Under the pieces are notes generated by a model. The model made no database searches, was not told the DNA's origin, and worked only from the letters and a program-made list of their open reading frames with translations. This document shows, piece by piece, positions 7,334 to 13,298 of a stretch of DNA of 13,298 nt. The position numbers and the translations under genes were made by a program. The DNA is from FEN-1350 sp964386005. Lineage in GTDB: Bacteria > Planctomycetota > Phycisphaerae > Sedimentisphaerales > Anaerohalosphaeraceae. Location of the stretch: assembly GCA_964386005.1 (NCBI GenBank), contig CAYLSB010000106.1:1-13298 (forward strand), read 5' to 3'. Within the stretch, counting starts at the first letter, position 1. Every line of letters begins with the position of its first letter.

Positions 7334-7583
7334 TGCCCAGTAACCTCGTTCGCAGCGTCTGAATCATACGCCGATGTTTGCTGGTTTCGTTGAGCAAAAC
7401 CGTCAGATGCTTCCGGATCGTATCGAACGCTTCATCCGAGAGCTCTTTCGGCCACGATTCCCGCTTCATATAATCGCGGTACACACTGTGGGCGATCTCG
7501 TCCTCCATATCGAGGGCCGAGGCCAGCACGCCGGCGATCGTGAGCGGCTTTTTTGGATTTTTGATTTCCGCTTCCATACCCAT
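7317..7583 (-). CDS. Small ferritin-like two-helix protein with degenerate ligands
   Basis: The 88-residue product resembles its downstream neighbour: an N-terminal linker (1-14), helix 1 'GVLASALDMEDEIAHSVYRD' (18-37), a 'ESWPKELSDEAFD' turn, then helix 2 about 53-80 with 'LLNETSKHRRMIQTL' (63-77). Aligned to the next gene's ExxA..Y and ExxH, the ligand positions read D28 and T67/H70, with a glutamate instead at E66 (ExxxH). The metal site therefore looks altered. The start at 7583 is supported by AAGGGA 7 nt upstream; an ATG two codons later is possible, and the frame upstream to 7694 is repeat-like sequence with no good site. The 17-bp overlap with the next gene implies coupled translation and perhaps a heteromeric bundle. 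Family assignment is by visible pattern only. Confidence 0.8.
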   Translation of the reverse strand: MGMEAEIKNPKKPLTIAGVLASALDMEDEIAHSVYRDYMKRESWPKELSDEAFDTIRKHLTVLLNETSKHRRMIQTLRTRLLGNEVQK

Positions 7584-7828
7584 ACTATCGTCCCTTCGAG
7601 GCAGTTTGTCAAAGAAAATTCGCATAAGCCGAACGGCGACGGAATCCGCAGAAACGCACGCCCGCGAAGAAAATCTTCGCCGCAAGGTCGCCAAGACACC
7701 CAGGGATCCAATTCGAAATTCAAATCGCGTAATTCGAAACGTATTTCATTTTCAATCTCAATTTTGATGATTCAATATTCAATTCCCTTTTGCCAAACTT
7801 TCACGGCCGTACATGGTTCCGAGGTGGC

Positions 7829-7845
7829 TCAAGCGTCTCGCTTGA
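7829..7845. repeat. Perfect 7-bp hairpin, probable intergenic repeat unit
   Basis: TCAAGCG pairs with CGCTTGA around TCT, inside a GAGGTGGC...ACGATGA context. The surrounding words resemble dispersed intergenic repeats, but only one copy is in the window. No T-tract follows on either strand. Confidence 0.45.
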
Positions 7846-7873
7846 ACGATGATTTGAAAAGATTATGCTACGA

Positions 7874-7900
7874 CTGGATTCCGGCCTCCGCTGGCATGAC
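7874..7900 (-). repeat. CTGGATTCCGG-type dispersed repeat, degenerate
   Basis: It reads CTGGATTCCGG...GGCATGAC, the reverse orientation of the cleaner copy at 12691-12719 (GTGTCATTCCGG...CCGGAATCCAG). The stem CCGGC/GCTGG is imperfect here. Palindromic repeats of this CATTCCGG/CCGGAATCC type are widespread in environmental bacterial genomes. Confidence 0.6.
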
Positions 7901-7933
7901 AAACGGTCGGTCGCTATCCGTCCCGACATAATT

Positions 7934-7968
7934 GGGTGGCAGCCACCGAGCGCAAGCGAGGTGGATGA
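7934..7968 (+). repeat. Dispersed palindromic repeat, copy 3 (GNRA-loop variant)
   Basis: It starts GGGTGGCAGCCACC and ends GGTGGATGA. CCACC pairs with GGTGG; GA faces GA (tandem sheared-type mismatches in RNA); GC pairs with GC around a GCAA tetraloop. The first GGTGG can pair with CCACC instead. It ends 16 bp from the rhomboid stop, so on the transcript it is a 3'-end structure. No T-tract follows. Confidence 0.85.
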
Positions 7969-7984
7969 AGAGATTCAATCCTCT

Positions 7985-9043
7985 TTATCGAATCGGTCCC
8001 TTCGGGATGACGATCACCTTGTTACACTCGGGGCATACCCCGGAGCGTCCCGCGAGGGCCGGATGGCTTTTGAAACGTTTGCCGCAACTGCAACGGTAGC
8101 GGATAAAACCGTTCGGTACCGGAGAAGAATTTTCCGATTGGAACCGGATCGGCTTGTCGGATTTCTCGACGCCCTCGGCGACAATATCTCCGCCCTGAAT
8201 CTGGCGTGCGGATTTTCCGGAAACTCGGGGCAGAACCTTGCCAACAAGATCGGGCTCGCCTTTGCCGGGTTTGATTAACCGGTATGCGGCAAGCACATCA
8301 TCATCGCCCAGGGCGGTCTCCCTGACCGGTTCGGCTACGGGTTTCGGCTTGAAGGTCTCGCGAATCAGATCCAGAAGCGACTCTTCATCTTTCTCATCCA
8401 TAACCACACATCGGGTCAATAGAAGCGCGACCGCCCCCGCCGCGCCGGCTGCAAAACCCCCCAGGTGGGCAAAATACGCTGTATTGCCGCCGCCGTAAAC
8501 AGCCCCCAGAATATCAAACACCAGCCACATCAGGATCATCCAATAACCGGAGATTTCAAAGGTTCCATGCCAGTAAAAACCCCACCAGTAGAACATCCAG
8601 ATATCGTTTCGCGGATAGAGGATCAGATACATCCCGACGATGCCGTTGATGGCGCCGCTGGCCCCGATCATTCCCCGTTCGGGATGCGCGGTGAATAGCA
8701 AACTGGCCATTGCCGCGATCAGGCCCAGAACAAGATAGATCGGAATATATTTTCCGTTGCCGATCTTCTGGCATACGGCGTTGCCGAAGACCCACAGAAA
8801 GATCAGGTTGCCGATCACATGAATGATATCGGCATGAAGCCACATGTGCCCGACCAGTTGTTCCAGGTTGAATCTGCGAAGGACCCATGGCTCAAACGGA
8901 CCCATATCGTCGCCGGAGATCTCCGGCGCCTGAATCATGAACATAAACTGGAGAACAAACACCGCCCCTATACTGGCCACCAGCAGCCAGTTCATCCACG
9001 GCGTCCGCTCAAACGGCACATCGACTTCATACGGAATCAGCAT
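7985..9043 (-). CDS. Rhomboid intramembrane serine protease with C-terminal zinc ribbon
   Basis: The 352-residue protein has a rhomboid core of about six membrane segments (about 17-37, 72-90, 98-117, 130-143, 162-183, 190-210). The GASG box places the catalytic serine at S129 and 'AHLGGFAAG' the catalytic histidine at H193. 'HMWLHADIIHVIGN' supplies H70, H75 and N79 of the HxxxxHxxxN oxyanion region. Rhomboids cut transmembrane helices of substrate proteins inside the bilayer. A hydrophilic linker (about 213-313) leads to a small zinc ribbon with C318-x-C320 and C337-x2-C340 ('GKRFKSHPALAG' between), a tail type I associate with planctomycete proteins. GGGGAG lies 8 nt before the ATG. The gene follows mfd by 123 bp with a candidate promoter between them. 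The substrate cannot be predicted. Confidence 0.93.
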   Translation of the reverse strand: MLIPYEVDVPFERTPWMNWLLVASIGAVFVLQFMFMIQAPEISGDDMGPFEPWVLRRFNLEQLVGHMWLHADIIHVIGNLIFLWVFGNAVCQKIGNGKYIPIYLVLGLIAAMASLLFTAHPERGMIGASGAINGIVGMYLILYPRNDIWMFYWWGFYWHGTFEISGYWMILMWLVFDILGAVYGGGNTAYFAHLGGFAAGAAGAVALLLTRCVVMDEKDEESLLDLIRETFKPKPVAEPVRETALGDDDVLAAYRLIKPGKGEPDLVGKVLPRVSGKSARQIQGGDIVAEGVEKSDKPIRFQSENSSPVPNGFIRYRCSCGKRFKSHPALAGRSGVCPECNKVIVIPKGPIR

Positions 9044-9130
9044 CGCCCGTCTCCCCGGTTCCTACCGGTATAGACACCGAATCGCTACGATTGTGGCAAA
9101 TCGAAAATCGCCTGTTGATGATCCAACATG

Positions 9131-9159
9131 AATATAAACCAGATGTAACCGAAAATCAA
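9131..9159 (-). promoter_or_regulatory. Candidate sigma70-type promoter for the rhomboid gene
   Basis: On the minus strand TTGATT (9159-9154) is followed after exactly 17 bp by TATATT (9136-9131), giving a start near 9124 and a leader of about 80 nt. It lies just after the mfd stop. The hexamers match the consensus at four and five positions. It is a pattern match only. Confidence 0.5.
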
Positions 9160-9166
9160 TATCGGA

Positions 9167-12100
9167 TCAGTCCGCTTTCGTCCGCCTCGATATACCTTGT
9201 CGTGTTGTCTTTGGAACCAGGATTTTTCTCAGTACCGCCAGCAGCGTCGTGGGCTCGAAGTAATTTTTTTCCAGCCGTACATGAACGGTCTGCGGGTCGG
9301 GAATCCGCACGCTGCCGGGGCTGTGCGCGAAGACATCGACAACATGAGCGCCCGGCTCGAACTGAAAGATGATATCCGGCGGCATGGCCATGATGCTGCG
9401 GATCTGTTTGGCGTCGGCCGCCAGGCGCAGCTCGGCGATCTCCAGCAGCATCCTCACCGCCTCCGGCGCCGGTCCGAACAGGTCCTTGAGTTCCTCGCCG
9501 ATCCGCTTCAGATCCGCCGGGGTCGTCGCCATCGCGATCCGCCGATACACATCCAGACGCTGGCGATCCGAAAAAATATACTGCCTCGGAATATACGGCA
9601 CAAATCCCGGCTCGATCACCGCCGCCGCGGGTTTTTTAATCGGCTCATTGCACAGCTTCTGTACCGTCTCCTGCAGCAACTGACAGTATAGCTCATAGCC
9701 GACGGTGTGAATGTGCCCGCTCTGTTCGGCGCCGAGAATGTTGCCGGCGCCGCGGATCTCCAGATCGCGAAGGGCAATCCGAAAACCCGCGCCAAGCTGC
9801 GAATATTCCTCGATGGCCTTGAGCCGCTTGGCCGCGATCGGGTGGATCGACCGGCTTTTGGGCAGCAGCATATACGCAAACGCCCGATGCTTGTAGCGTC
9901 CCACGCGCCCGCGAAGCTGATGCAGTTGTGCCAGCCCGAAACGGTCTGCTTCGTTGATCAGGATCGTGTTGGCGTTGGGTATATCCAGCCCCGATTCGAT
10001 GATCGTCGAACAGACCAGAATCTGCGCCTGGCGGGTCACGAAGTCGATCATCGCGCCTTCCAGTTCGCTCTTGTGCATCTGGCCGTGGCCGATCGCGATC
10101 CGCACCGACTCGTCGCCGACGATCTGCCGCACCTCTTCGGCGGCGCGCTCGATACTCTGCACGCGATTGTGCACGAAGAACACCTGCCCTTCGCGCGCCA
10201 GCTCGAAACGAATCGCCTTGCGGATCATCTCCGGATCGTAACGGCAGACCCGCGTGGCGATGCTCCGCCGATCCAACGGCGCCGTCGCCAGCGCGCTGAT
10301 ATCGCGCAGACCCAGCATCGACAGATGCAGCGTCCGCGGGATCGGCGTCGCCGTCATCGTCAGCACGTCCACATTGACGCGGAACCGTTTGAGCCGTTCC
10401 TTGTGCTCGACGCCGAATCGCTGCTCTTCGTCGATAATCAGCAATCCCAGATCCTTAAAGCCCACATCGTCGCTTAACAGCCGATGCGTTCCGATCAGAA
10501 TATCGACCTTGCCTTCGCGTGTCCGGCGGAGAATTTCGCGGGCGTTTTTGTCGGTCACGAACCGGTTGAGCACTTCGATGCCGATGGGGAAATCCGCGAA
10601 CCGTTCGGCGAACGTCCTGCCGTGCTGCACGCACAACACCGTCGTCGGCACTAAGATCGCCACCTGCTTGCCGGACTCGACCGCCTTGAACGCCGCCCGC
10701 ATCGCCAGCTCGGTCTTGCCGTAGCCGACATCGCCGCACAGCAGCCGGTCCATCGGCGCCGGCCGGATCATGTCGGCCTTGATTTCCTCCATCGCGTGGA
10801 TCTGGTCGGCCGTTTCCTGATAGGCGAACGATTCCTCGAATTCCTTCTGCCACACGCTGTCGGCGGCGAAGGCGAATCCCCCCAGTTCGATCCGCCGCGC
10901 CTGAATCTCCAGCAACTCCTCCGCCAGCTCGCGAATGCCCTGCGCGACGCGATCCTTCTGCTGCTGCCATTTCTTCGATCCGATCCGGCTCAAGGGCGGC
11001 CTTCGGATCATCGTGCCGATGTATTTCTGCACCAGATGCACGCTGCCGACCGGCACATGAATCAGCGTCTTGTCGGCGTATTCAATCGTCAGGTATTCCT
11101 GCACCTGACCGTTTTTCTCGATCGTCCGGATGCCGAGAAACTTGCCGATGCCGTACTGAATATGCACGACATAATCGCCCTTCTGCAGGTCGAGAAGACT
11201 GTGAATCGCCGACACGCCGCGGATCGAGCGAATCTGCCGCCGTACGGCCGACTGGCCGAAAATCTCGTGGTGGCCGATGATGATCGTCGGCGGCGTCTTG
11301 AGGGTAAAGCCGCGATGGATATAGCCGATAGGCAATGACAGGTTTAACGGCATCTCGCCGGCCATCTCGCGAATGATCTCCGTGACCCGCTGCGACTCGG
11401 CGATGTTTTCGCAGAACAGCATGATCTGTTTATCCCGCTGGCCGATCAATTCCGCCAGCGCCTGCTTGGAATCCTTCCAGATCGCGCCGAGCTTGTGCTC
11501 GAACGATTGTACGCTGCCGACCTCCACCGCCAGCGTCTGGGCGGATTCGCCCGCCGCGAATCGCGAAATCTCCAGCCGCGAAAATCCGGCCGTTGCCTGA
11601 TAGATCGCCGAAAAACCAATCATCCCCCGCGCATCGTCGAGCCGTTCGAGAAACACATTCGACACCTCCTCAATCTCCTGCGGCTCTTCGAGGACGATGA
11701 TGGTTTCCTTCGGCAACAGATCGATCAGCAGCCGTCCTGTTGAAATCGTCTCTTCGGTGGTGGCTTCCGTATCGCGCTGCGGAGTTCCAATCGCATACAC
11801 GCACACCCGCTCGACCGGCTCGTGCGATCGCTGCGTATCCAGATCGATCCGCCGAATGCTCTCGATCGTGTCGCCGAAAAATTCCACGCGGATCGCTTGT
11901 GCCTGCCCGCCGCGTCCCGCCCCGCCGTCGTCCATCACCGACGCATAAATATCCACGATCCCGCCGCGCACCGCAAACTGGCCGGGGATATCCACCTGAT
12001 CGACCCGCTCAAATCCCGCGTCGGTCAGCCACGCGGCGATTGTCTCCGGATCGTTCGCCCTTCCCGCCTGCAAAAGCAAACCCGTCCGCGCCAACTGATG

Positions 12101-12514
12101 CGGATCGGGTACCGGCTGATTCAGTGCCTGAATCCCCGCGCACACGATCCAGTCGCCGTCGCGCCCGGCCTCTTCGGCGGCGATCCGCAGCGCGATCCGA
12201 ATCCGCTCGGCGGCGATCTCGTCGCTCGCTTCGGATTGCGCAACGATATCCTGCCCTTCGCGAACGGGAAACACCTCCACCGTGCAATCATCCGCGAAGA
12301 CGTGCAGATCGTCGGCGGCATTGTCGGCATCGTCGATGTGTGCGGCCACGTACAATATCGGCCGCTTGAGTTCCCTCCGGATGTGCCCCGCCAGCAGGCG
12401 CGCATAAGACCCCCATGTCCCGCTGACTTTTACCGGCCCCTTGCCGCGGTCCGATGCCGCCAGATGGGATACGATCTCGCGAATGACTTCATCGCGCTCA
12501 AGATCAATCTTCAT
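9167..12514 (-). CDS. mfd: Transcription-repair coupling factor Mfd
   Basis: The 1115-residue protein has the Mfd architecture. An N-terminal UvrB-like module (about 1-330, 'VDIPGQFAVRGGIVDIY' at 174-190) binds UvrA. The RNA polymerase-interacting domain begins near 446 ('GDYVVHIQYGIGKFLGI'). The superfamily 2 translocase carries Walker A 'GDVGYGKTE' (594-602), 'DEEQRFGV' (695-702), 'TATPIPRT' (721-728) and 'QLRGRVGR' (866-873); 'FRIALRDLEIRGAGNILGAE' (911-930) and a C-terminal TRCF domain (about 975-1090) follow. Mfd pushes stalled RNA polymerase off damaged template and recruits UvrA for nucleotide excision repair. The N-terminal nucleotide-binding motifs of true UvrB are absent, as usual. 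Length is slightly below the common 1150-1180. All catalytic motifs are intact. GAAGG lies 2 nt before the ATG, unusually close. It is the first gene of the group, with about 780 bp of non-coding DNA upstream. Confidence 0.97.
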   Translation of the reverse strand: MKIDLERDEVIREIVSHLAASDRGKGPVKVSGTWGSYARLLAGHIRRELKRPILYVAAHIDDADNAADDLHVFADDCTVEVFPVREGQDIVAQSEASDEIAAERIRIALRIAAEEAGRDGDWIVCAGIQALNQPVPDPHQLARTGLLLQAGRANDPETIAAWLTDAGFERVDQVDIPGQFAVRGGIVDIYASVMDDGGAGRGGQAQAIRVEFFGDTIESIRRIDLDTQRSHEPVERVCVYAIGTPQRDTEATTEETISTGRLLIDLLPKETIIVLEEPQEIEEVSNVFLERLDDARGMIGFSAIYQATAGFSRLEISRFAAGESAQTLAVEVGSVQSFEHKLGAIWKDSKQALAELIGQRDKQIMLFCENIAESQRVTEIIREMAGEMPLNLSLPIGYIHRGFTLKTPPTIIIGHHEIFGQSAVRRQIRSIRGVSAIHSLLDLQKGDYVVHIQYGIGKFLGIRTIEKNGQVQEYLTIEYADKTLIHVPVGSVHLVQKYIGTMIRRPPLSRIGSKKWQQQKDRVAQGIRELAEELLEIQARRIELGGFAFAADSVWQKEFEESFAYQETADQIHAMEEIKADMIRPAPMDRLLCGDVGYGKTELAMRAAFKAVESGKQVAILVPTTVLCVQHGRTFAERFADFPIGIEVLNRFVTDKNAREILRRTREGKVDILIGTHRLLSDDVGFKDLGLLIIDEEQRFGVEHKERLKRFRVNVDVLTMTATPIPRTLHLSMLGLRDISALATAPLDRRSIATRVCRYDPEMIRKAIRFELAREGQVFFVHNRVQSIERAAEEVRQIVGDESVRIAIGHGQMHKSELEGAMIDFVTRQAQILVCSTIIESGLDIPNANTILINEADRFGLAQLHQLRGRVGRYKHRAFAYMLLPKSRSIHPIAAKRLKAIEEYSQLGAGFRIALRDLEIRGAGNILGAEQSGHIHTVGYELYCQLLQETVQKLCNEPIKKPAAAVIEPGFVPYIPRQYIFSDRQRLDVYRRIAMATTPADLKRIGEELKDLFGPAPEAVRMLLEIAELRLAADAKQIRSIMAMPPDIIFQFEPGAHVVDVFAHSPGSVRIPDPQTVHVRLEKNYFEPTTLLAVLRKILVPKTTRQGISRRTKAD

Positions 12515-12522
12515 CGCCTTCG

Positions 12523-12551
12523 ATCCTATCCTCCGCCGCCCCGCCGGTCAA
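12523..12551 (-). promoter_or_regulatory. Candidate proximal mfd promoter
   Basis: TTGACC (12551-12546) and TAGGAT (12528-12523) are 17 bp apart on the minus strand. Its start site would fall at or next to the mfd ATG, giving a leaderless or nearly leaderless message, which would fit the poorly placed ribosome binding site. It competes with the site at 12553-12581. Confidence 0.28.
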
Positions 12552-12552
12552 G

Positions 12553-12581
12553 ATTGTATCCTTGAGGTTTCGATTTTTCAG
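12553..12581 (-). promoter_or_regulatory. Candidate distal mfd promoter
   Basis: CTGAAA (12581-12576) and TACAAT (12558-12553) are separated by 17 bp on the minus strand, predicting a leader of about 30 nt. A small palindrome GGGGT...ACCCC (12581-12596) abuts the -35 box and could be an operator or chance. Confidence 0.4.
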
Positions 12582-12626
12582 GGGTACAATAACCCCAAAA
12601 TTCAAAGACTCTGACGAAACGATCAT

Positions 12627-12645
12627 GTGTTATTCCGGCGAAGCC
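12627..12645 (+). repeat. Left half of a CATTCCGG-type repeat
   Basis: It reads GTGTTATTCCGGCGAAGCC and stops where a pairing GGAATCC arm would be expected. The next bases lead into the GGTGGCAGCCACC repeat copy, suggesting interruption by that element. A full copy of the same repeat lies at 12691-12719. Confidence 0.5.
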
Positions 12646-12649
12646 CGAC

Positions 12650-12683
12650 GGGTGGCAGCCACCGAGCATCGCGAGGTGGATGA
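12650..12683 (+). repeat. Dispersed palindromic repeat, copy 4 (3-nt loop variant)
   Basis: It starts GGGTGGCAGCCACC and ends GGTGGATGA. CCACC pairs with GGTGG, GA faces GA, and GC pairs with GC around ATC. The arms are identical to those at 7934-7968 while the loop differs. It lies upstream of mfd between two CATTCCGG-type repeats. Confidence 0.85.
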
Positions 12684-12690
12684 TCAATCC

Positions 12691-12719
12691 GTGTCATTCC
12701 GGCAAATGCCGGAATCCAG
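12691..12719 (+). repeat. CATTCCGG-type palindromic repeat, intact copy
   Basis: ATTCCGGC pairs with GCCGGAAT (8 bp) around AAAT... in the context GTGTC...CCAG. The degenerate reverse-orientation copy is at 7874-7900 and a half copy at 12627-12645. Confidence 0.75.
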
Positions 12720-12724
12720 ATGAA

Positions 12725-12785
12725 GCGCATAAAAAAGGGGTCTGACAACTTAAATTGGTTCGGGTGTCTGACCCCTTTTTTGCGC
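12725..12785. terminator. Long A-tract/T-tract hairpin, bidirectional terminator or REP-type element
   Basis: AAAAAAGGGGTC (12731-12742) pairs with GACCCCTTTTTT (12770-12781). Past one T-T mismatch, GACA pairs with TGTC, leaving a 17-nt loop. Outside, GCGC (12725-12728) can pair with GCGC (12782-12785) past a two-base bulge. A GC stem flanked by A6 and T6 fits a rho-independent terminator on both strands and would insulate mfd. The words GGGGTCTGACA and TGTCTGACCCC also resemble palindromes linked to REP-associated (Y1) transposases, from memory; no such gene is in the window. Confidence 0.7.
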
Positions 12786-12856
12786 CCTTTAAATCGGTTG
12801 AGGGTTTCACCCCTGTTTTGATTGATGTAGCCCAACCCTCTCGGTCGTAACTGTAG

Positions 12857-12875
12857 GGGCACACGGCGTGTGCCC
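12857..12875. repeat. Perfect 8-bp hairpin, common intergenic repeat
   Basis: GGGCACAC pairs with GTGTGCCC around GGC, within a TGTAGGGG...CCCTTTG context of the 'TAGGGGC(A/G)' type found dispersed in many environmental genomes. Followed on the plus strand by TTTGTAT, it might act weakly as a terminator. Confidence 0.6.
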
Positions 12876-13109
12876 TTTGTATATCCTGGCTATCCCTGTT
12901 GAATAAAATCCTTGGCGTTTTGTATCTTGGCGTAAGGAATCCCATTTTGCACTTTAATTTTTGACATTTCTCCCATATTGCCATTCTTGGCAATCGTCGT
13001 ATTCCCCATATTATCTTTTCAAATTATTTTTCTCGGATTTTTGTGAATGCCCACAAAATCGCCTATCGGACGATATATCCTACTTACATTCTATGCTATA
13101 CATAAACCA

Positions 13110-13130
13110 TTTGTGCATAGCGATTTATCT
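13110..13130 (+). repeat. Direct repeat unit 1 in AT-rich end region
   Basis: TTTGTGCA, five other bases, then ATTTATCT. The same two words recur at 13178-13200 with a 7-base gap. Confidence 0.5.
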
Positions 13131-13171
13131 AAATTGTAAATAGAAAATAGTAGATTGAAAATGTAAACATA

Positions 13172-13200
13172 GAACACTTTGTGCAACACCCTATTTATCT
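13172..13200 (+). repeat. Direct repeat unit 2 in AT-rich end region
   Basis: GAACACTTTGTGCAACA followed by CCCT and ATTTATCT. It shares TTTGTGCA...ATTTATCT with unit 1 and the xACACTTTxxGCAACA core with unit 3. Confidence 0.55.
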
Positions 13201-13272
13201 TTTCTTGCTGGTACTCAAAAACGGTTATTGCTTATCTCATAATGACTTACGATTCTGGATATCTTTTGTCTT

Positions 13273-13290
13273 GGGACACTTTACGCAACA
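13273..13290 (+). repeat. Direct repeat unit 3 at the window edge
   Basis: GGGACACTTTACGCAACA matches unit 2 at all but a few positions and in the same orientation. On the minus strand both begin TGTTGC. Tandem copies of a TGT-starting motif near a border resemble the multi-repeat ends of some insertion sequences. Confidence 0.5.
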
Positions 13291-13298
13291 GCGTTCTA

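Larger units (their letters stand above)
7584..7984. other. Repeat-rich gap between the rhomboid and ferritin-like genes
   Basis: This 401-bp gap holds no gene. It includes a GCAAGGTCGCCAAGACACCC block (about 7681-7700), resembling a short repeat common in several environmental phyla; an AT-rich patch of TTCAAT/TTCGAAA words (about 7708-7790); a perfect small hairpin (7829-7845); a CTGGATTCCGG-type repeat (7874-7900); and the repeat copy at 7934-7968. A TTGACA hexamer (minus strand, 7612-7607) is 24 bp from the ferritin-like start but lacks a well-placed -10 box. Confidence 0.6.
12876..13298. other. AT-rich gap with no recognisable gene
   Basis: These 423 bp are markedly more AT-rich than the coding part of the window and contain no supportable gene; the longest frames (60-99 residues) resemble nothing and run through repeats. 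A CTTGGCG word occurs twice near 12911 and 12930. Beyond about 13100 there are three related motifs listed separately. The composition break suggests inserted or decayed mobile DNA. Confidence 0.55.

Noticed and set aside
7582..7612. TTGACA and TAGTAT as a promoter for the ferritin-like pair
   Set aside because: Spacing is 19 bp and the -10 box overlaps the start codon; the alternative GATAGT at 17 bp is a poor match.
1991..12683. CRISPR-like array from the repeated units
   Set aside because: The units are kilobases apart in different orientations and are internally palindromic; there are no regular spacers and no cas genes.
12623..12993. Two minus-strand frames of 79 and 99 codons
   Set aside because: Their codons are made of intergenic repeats and the terminator-like hairpin, so they are very unlikely to be expressed proteins.

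Overview
The window looks like a chromosomal segment of a planctomycete, probably from the Phycisphaerae lineage. The reasons are the style of the integrase remnant (a 'CPDAQWR...GGIRCPSE...SPKTEHH' block), a rhomboid protease ending in a small CxC/CxxC zinc ribbon, a secreted PL11-type rhamnogalacturonan lyase, and many short dispersed repeats between genes. This assignment is inferred from family resemblance; no marker gene such as rRNA is present. Every credible gene lies on the minus strand, so transcription runs from high to low coordinates.

In order of transcription: (1) 12515-13298 has no gene. Its outer part is AT-rich with degenerate direct repeats; its inner part holds nested palindromic repeats, a strong bidirectional terminator-like hairpin and candidate promoters for mfd. 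(2) mfd (12514-9167) encodes the transcription-repair coupling factor. (3) A rhomboid intramembrane protease with a cytosolic zinc-ribbon tail (9043-7985) follows, with its own candidate promoter just after the mfd stop. (4) A repeat-rich gap (7584-7984) separates it from a compact cluster: two overlapping small ferritin-like genes (7583-7317 and 7333-7121), then psd (7031-6342) and pssA (6345-5398). The last two overlap by ATGA and carry out both steps from CDP-diacylglycerol and serine to phosphatidylethanolamine. (5) Two secreted proteins follow as a tight pair: a 482-residue exported protein of unknown function (5303-3855) and a PL11-type lyase (3836-2163), probably acting on pectic polysaccharide. 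(6) After an inverted pair of repeats comes hemW (1942-806), a radical-SAM heme chaperone. (7) The left end holds about 370 bp with no recognisable gene and a tyrosine recombinase remnant (437-27) lacking both its N-terminal DNA-binding part and its HxxR/Tyr catalytic end.

Most of the window is housekeeping. The points most worth a second look are: a repeat family whose copies keep their stem paired although the stem sequence differs (1991-2038, 2057-2104, 7934-7968, 12650-12683); the overlapping pair of two-helix ferritin-like proteins, one with intact ligands and one without; the unknown secreted protein coupled to the PL11 lyase; and the AT-rich right end with repeated CACTTTNYGCAACA-like motifs, which may be the end of a mobile element. 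I found no CRISPR array, tRNA, rRNA or complete transposase.
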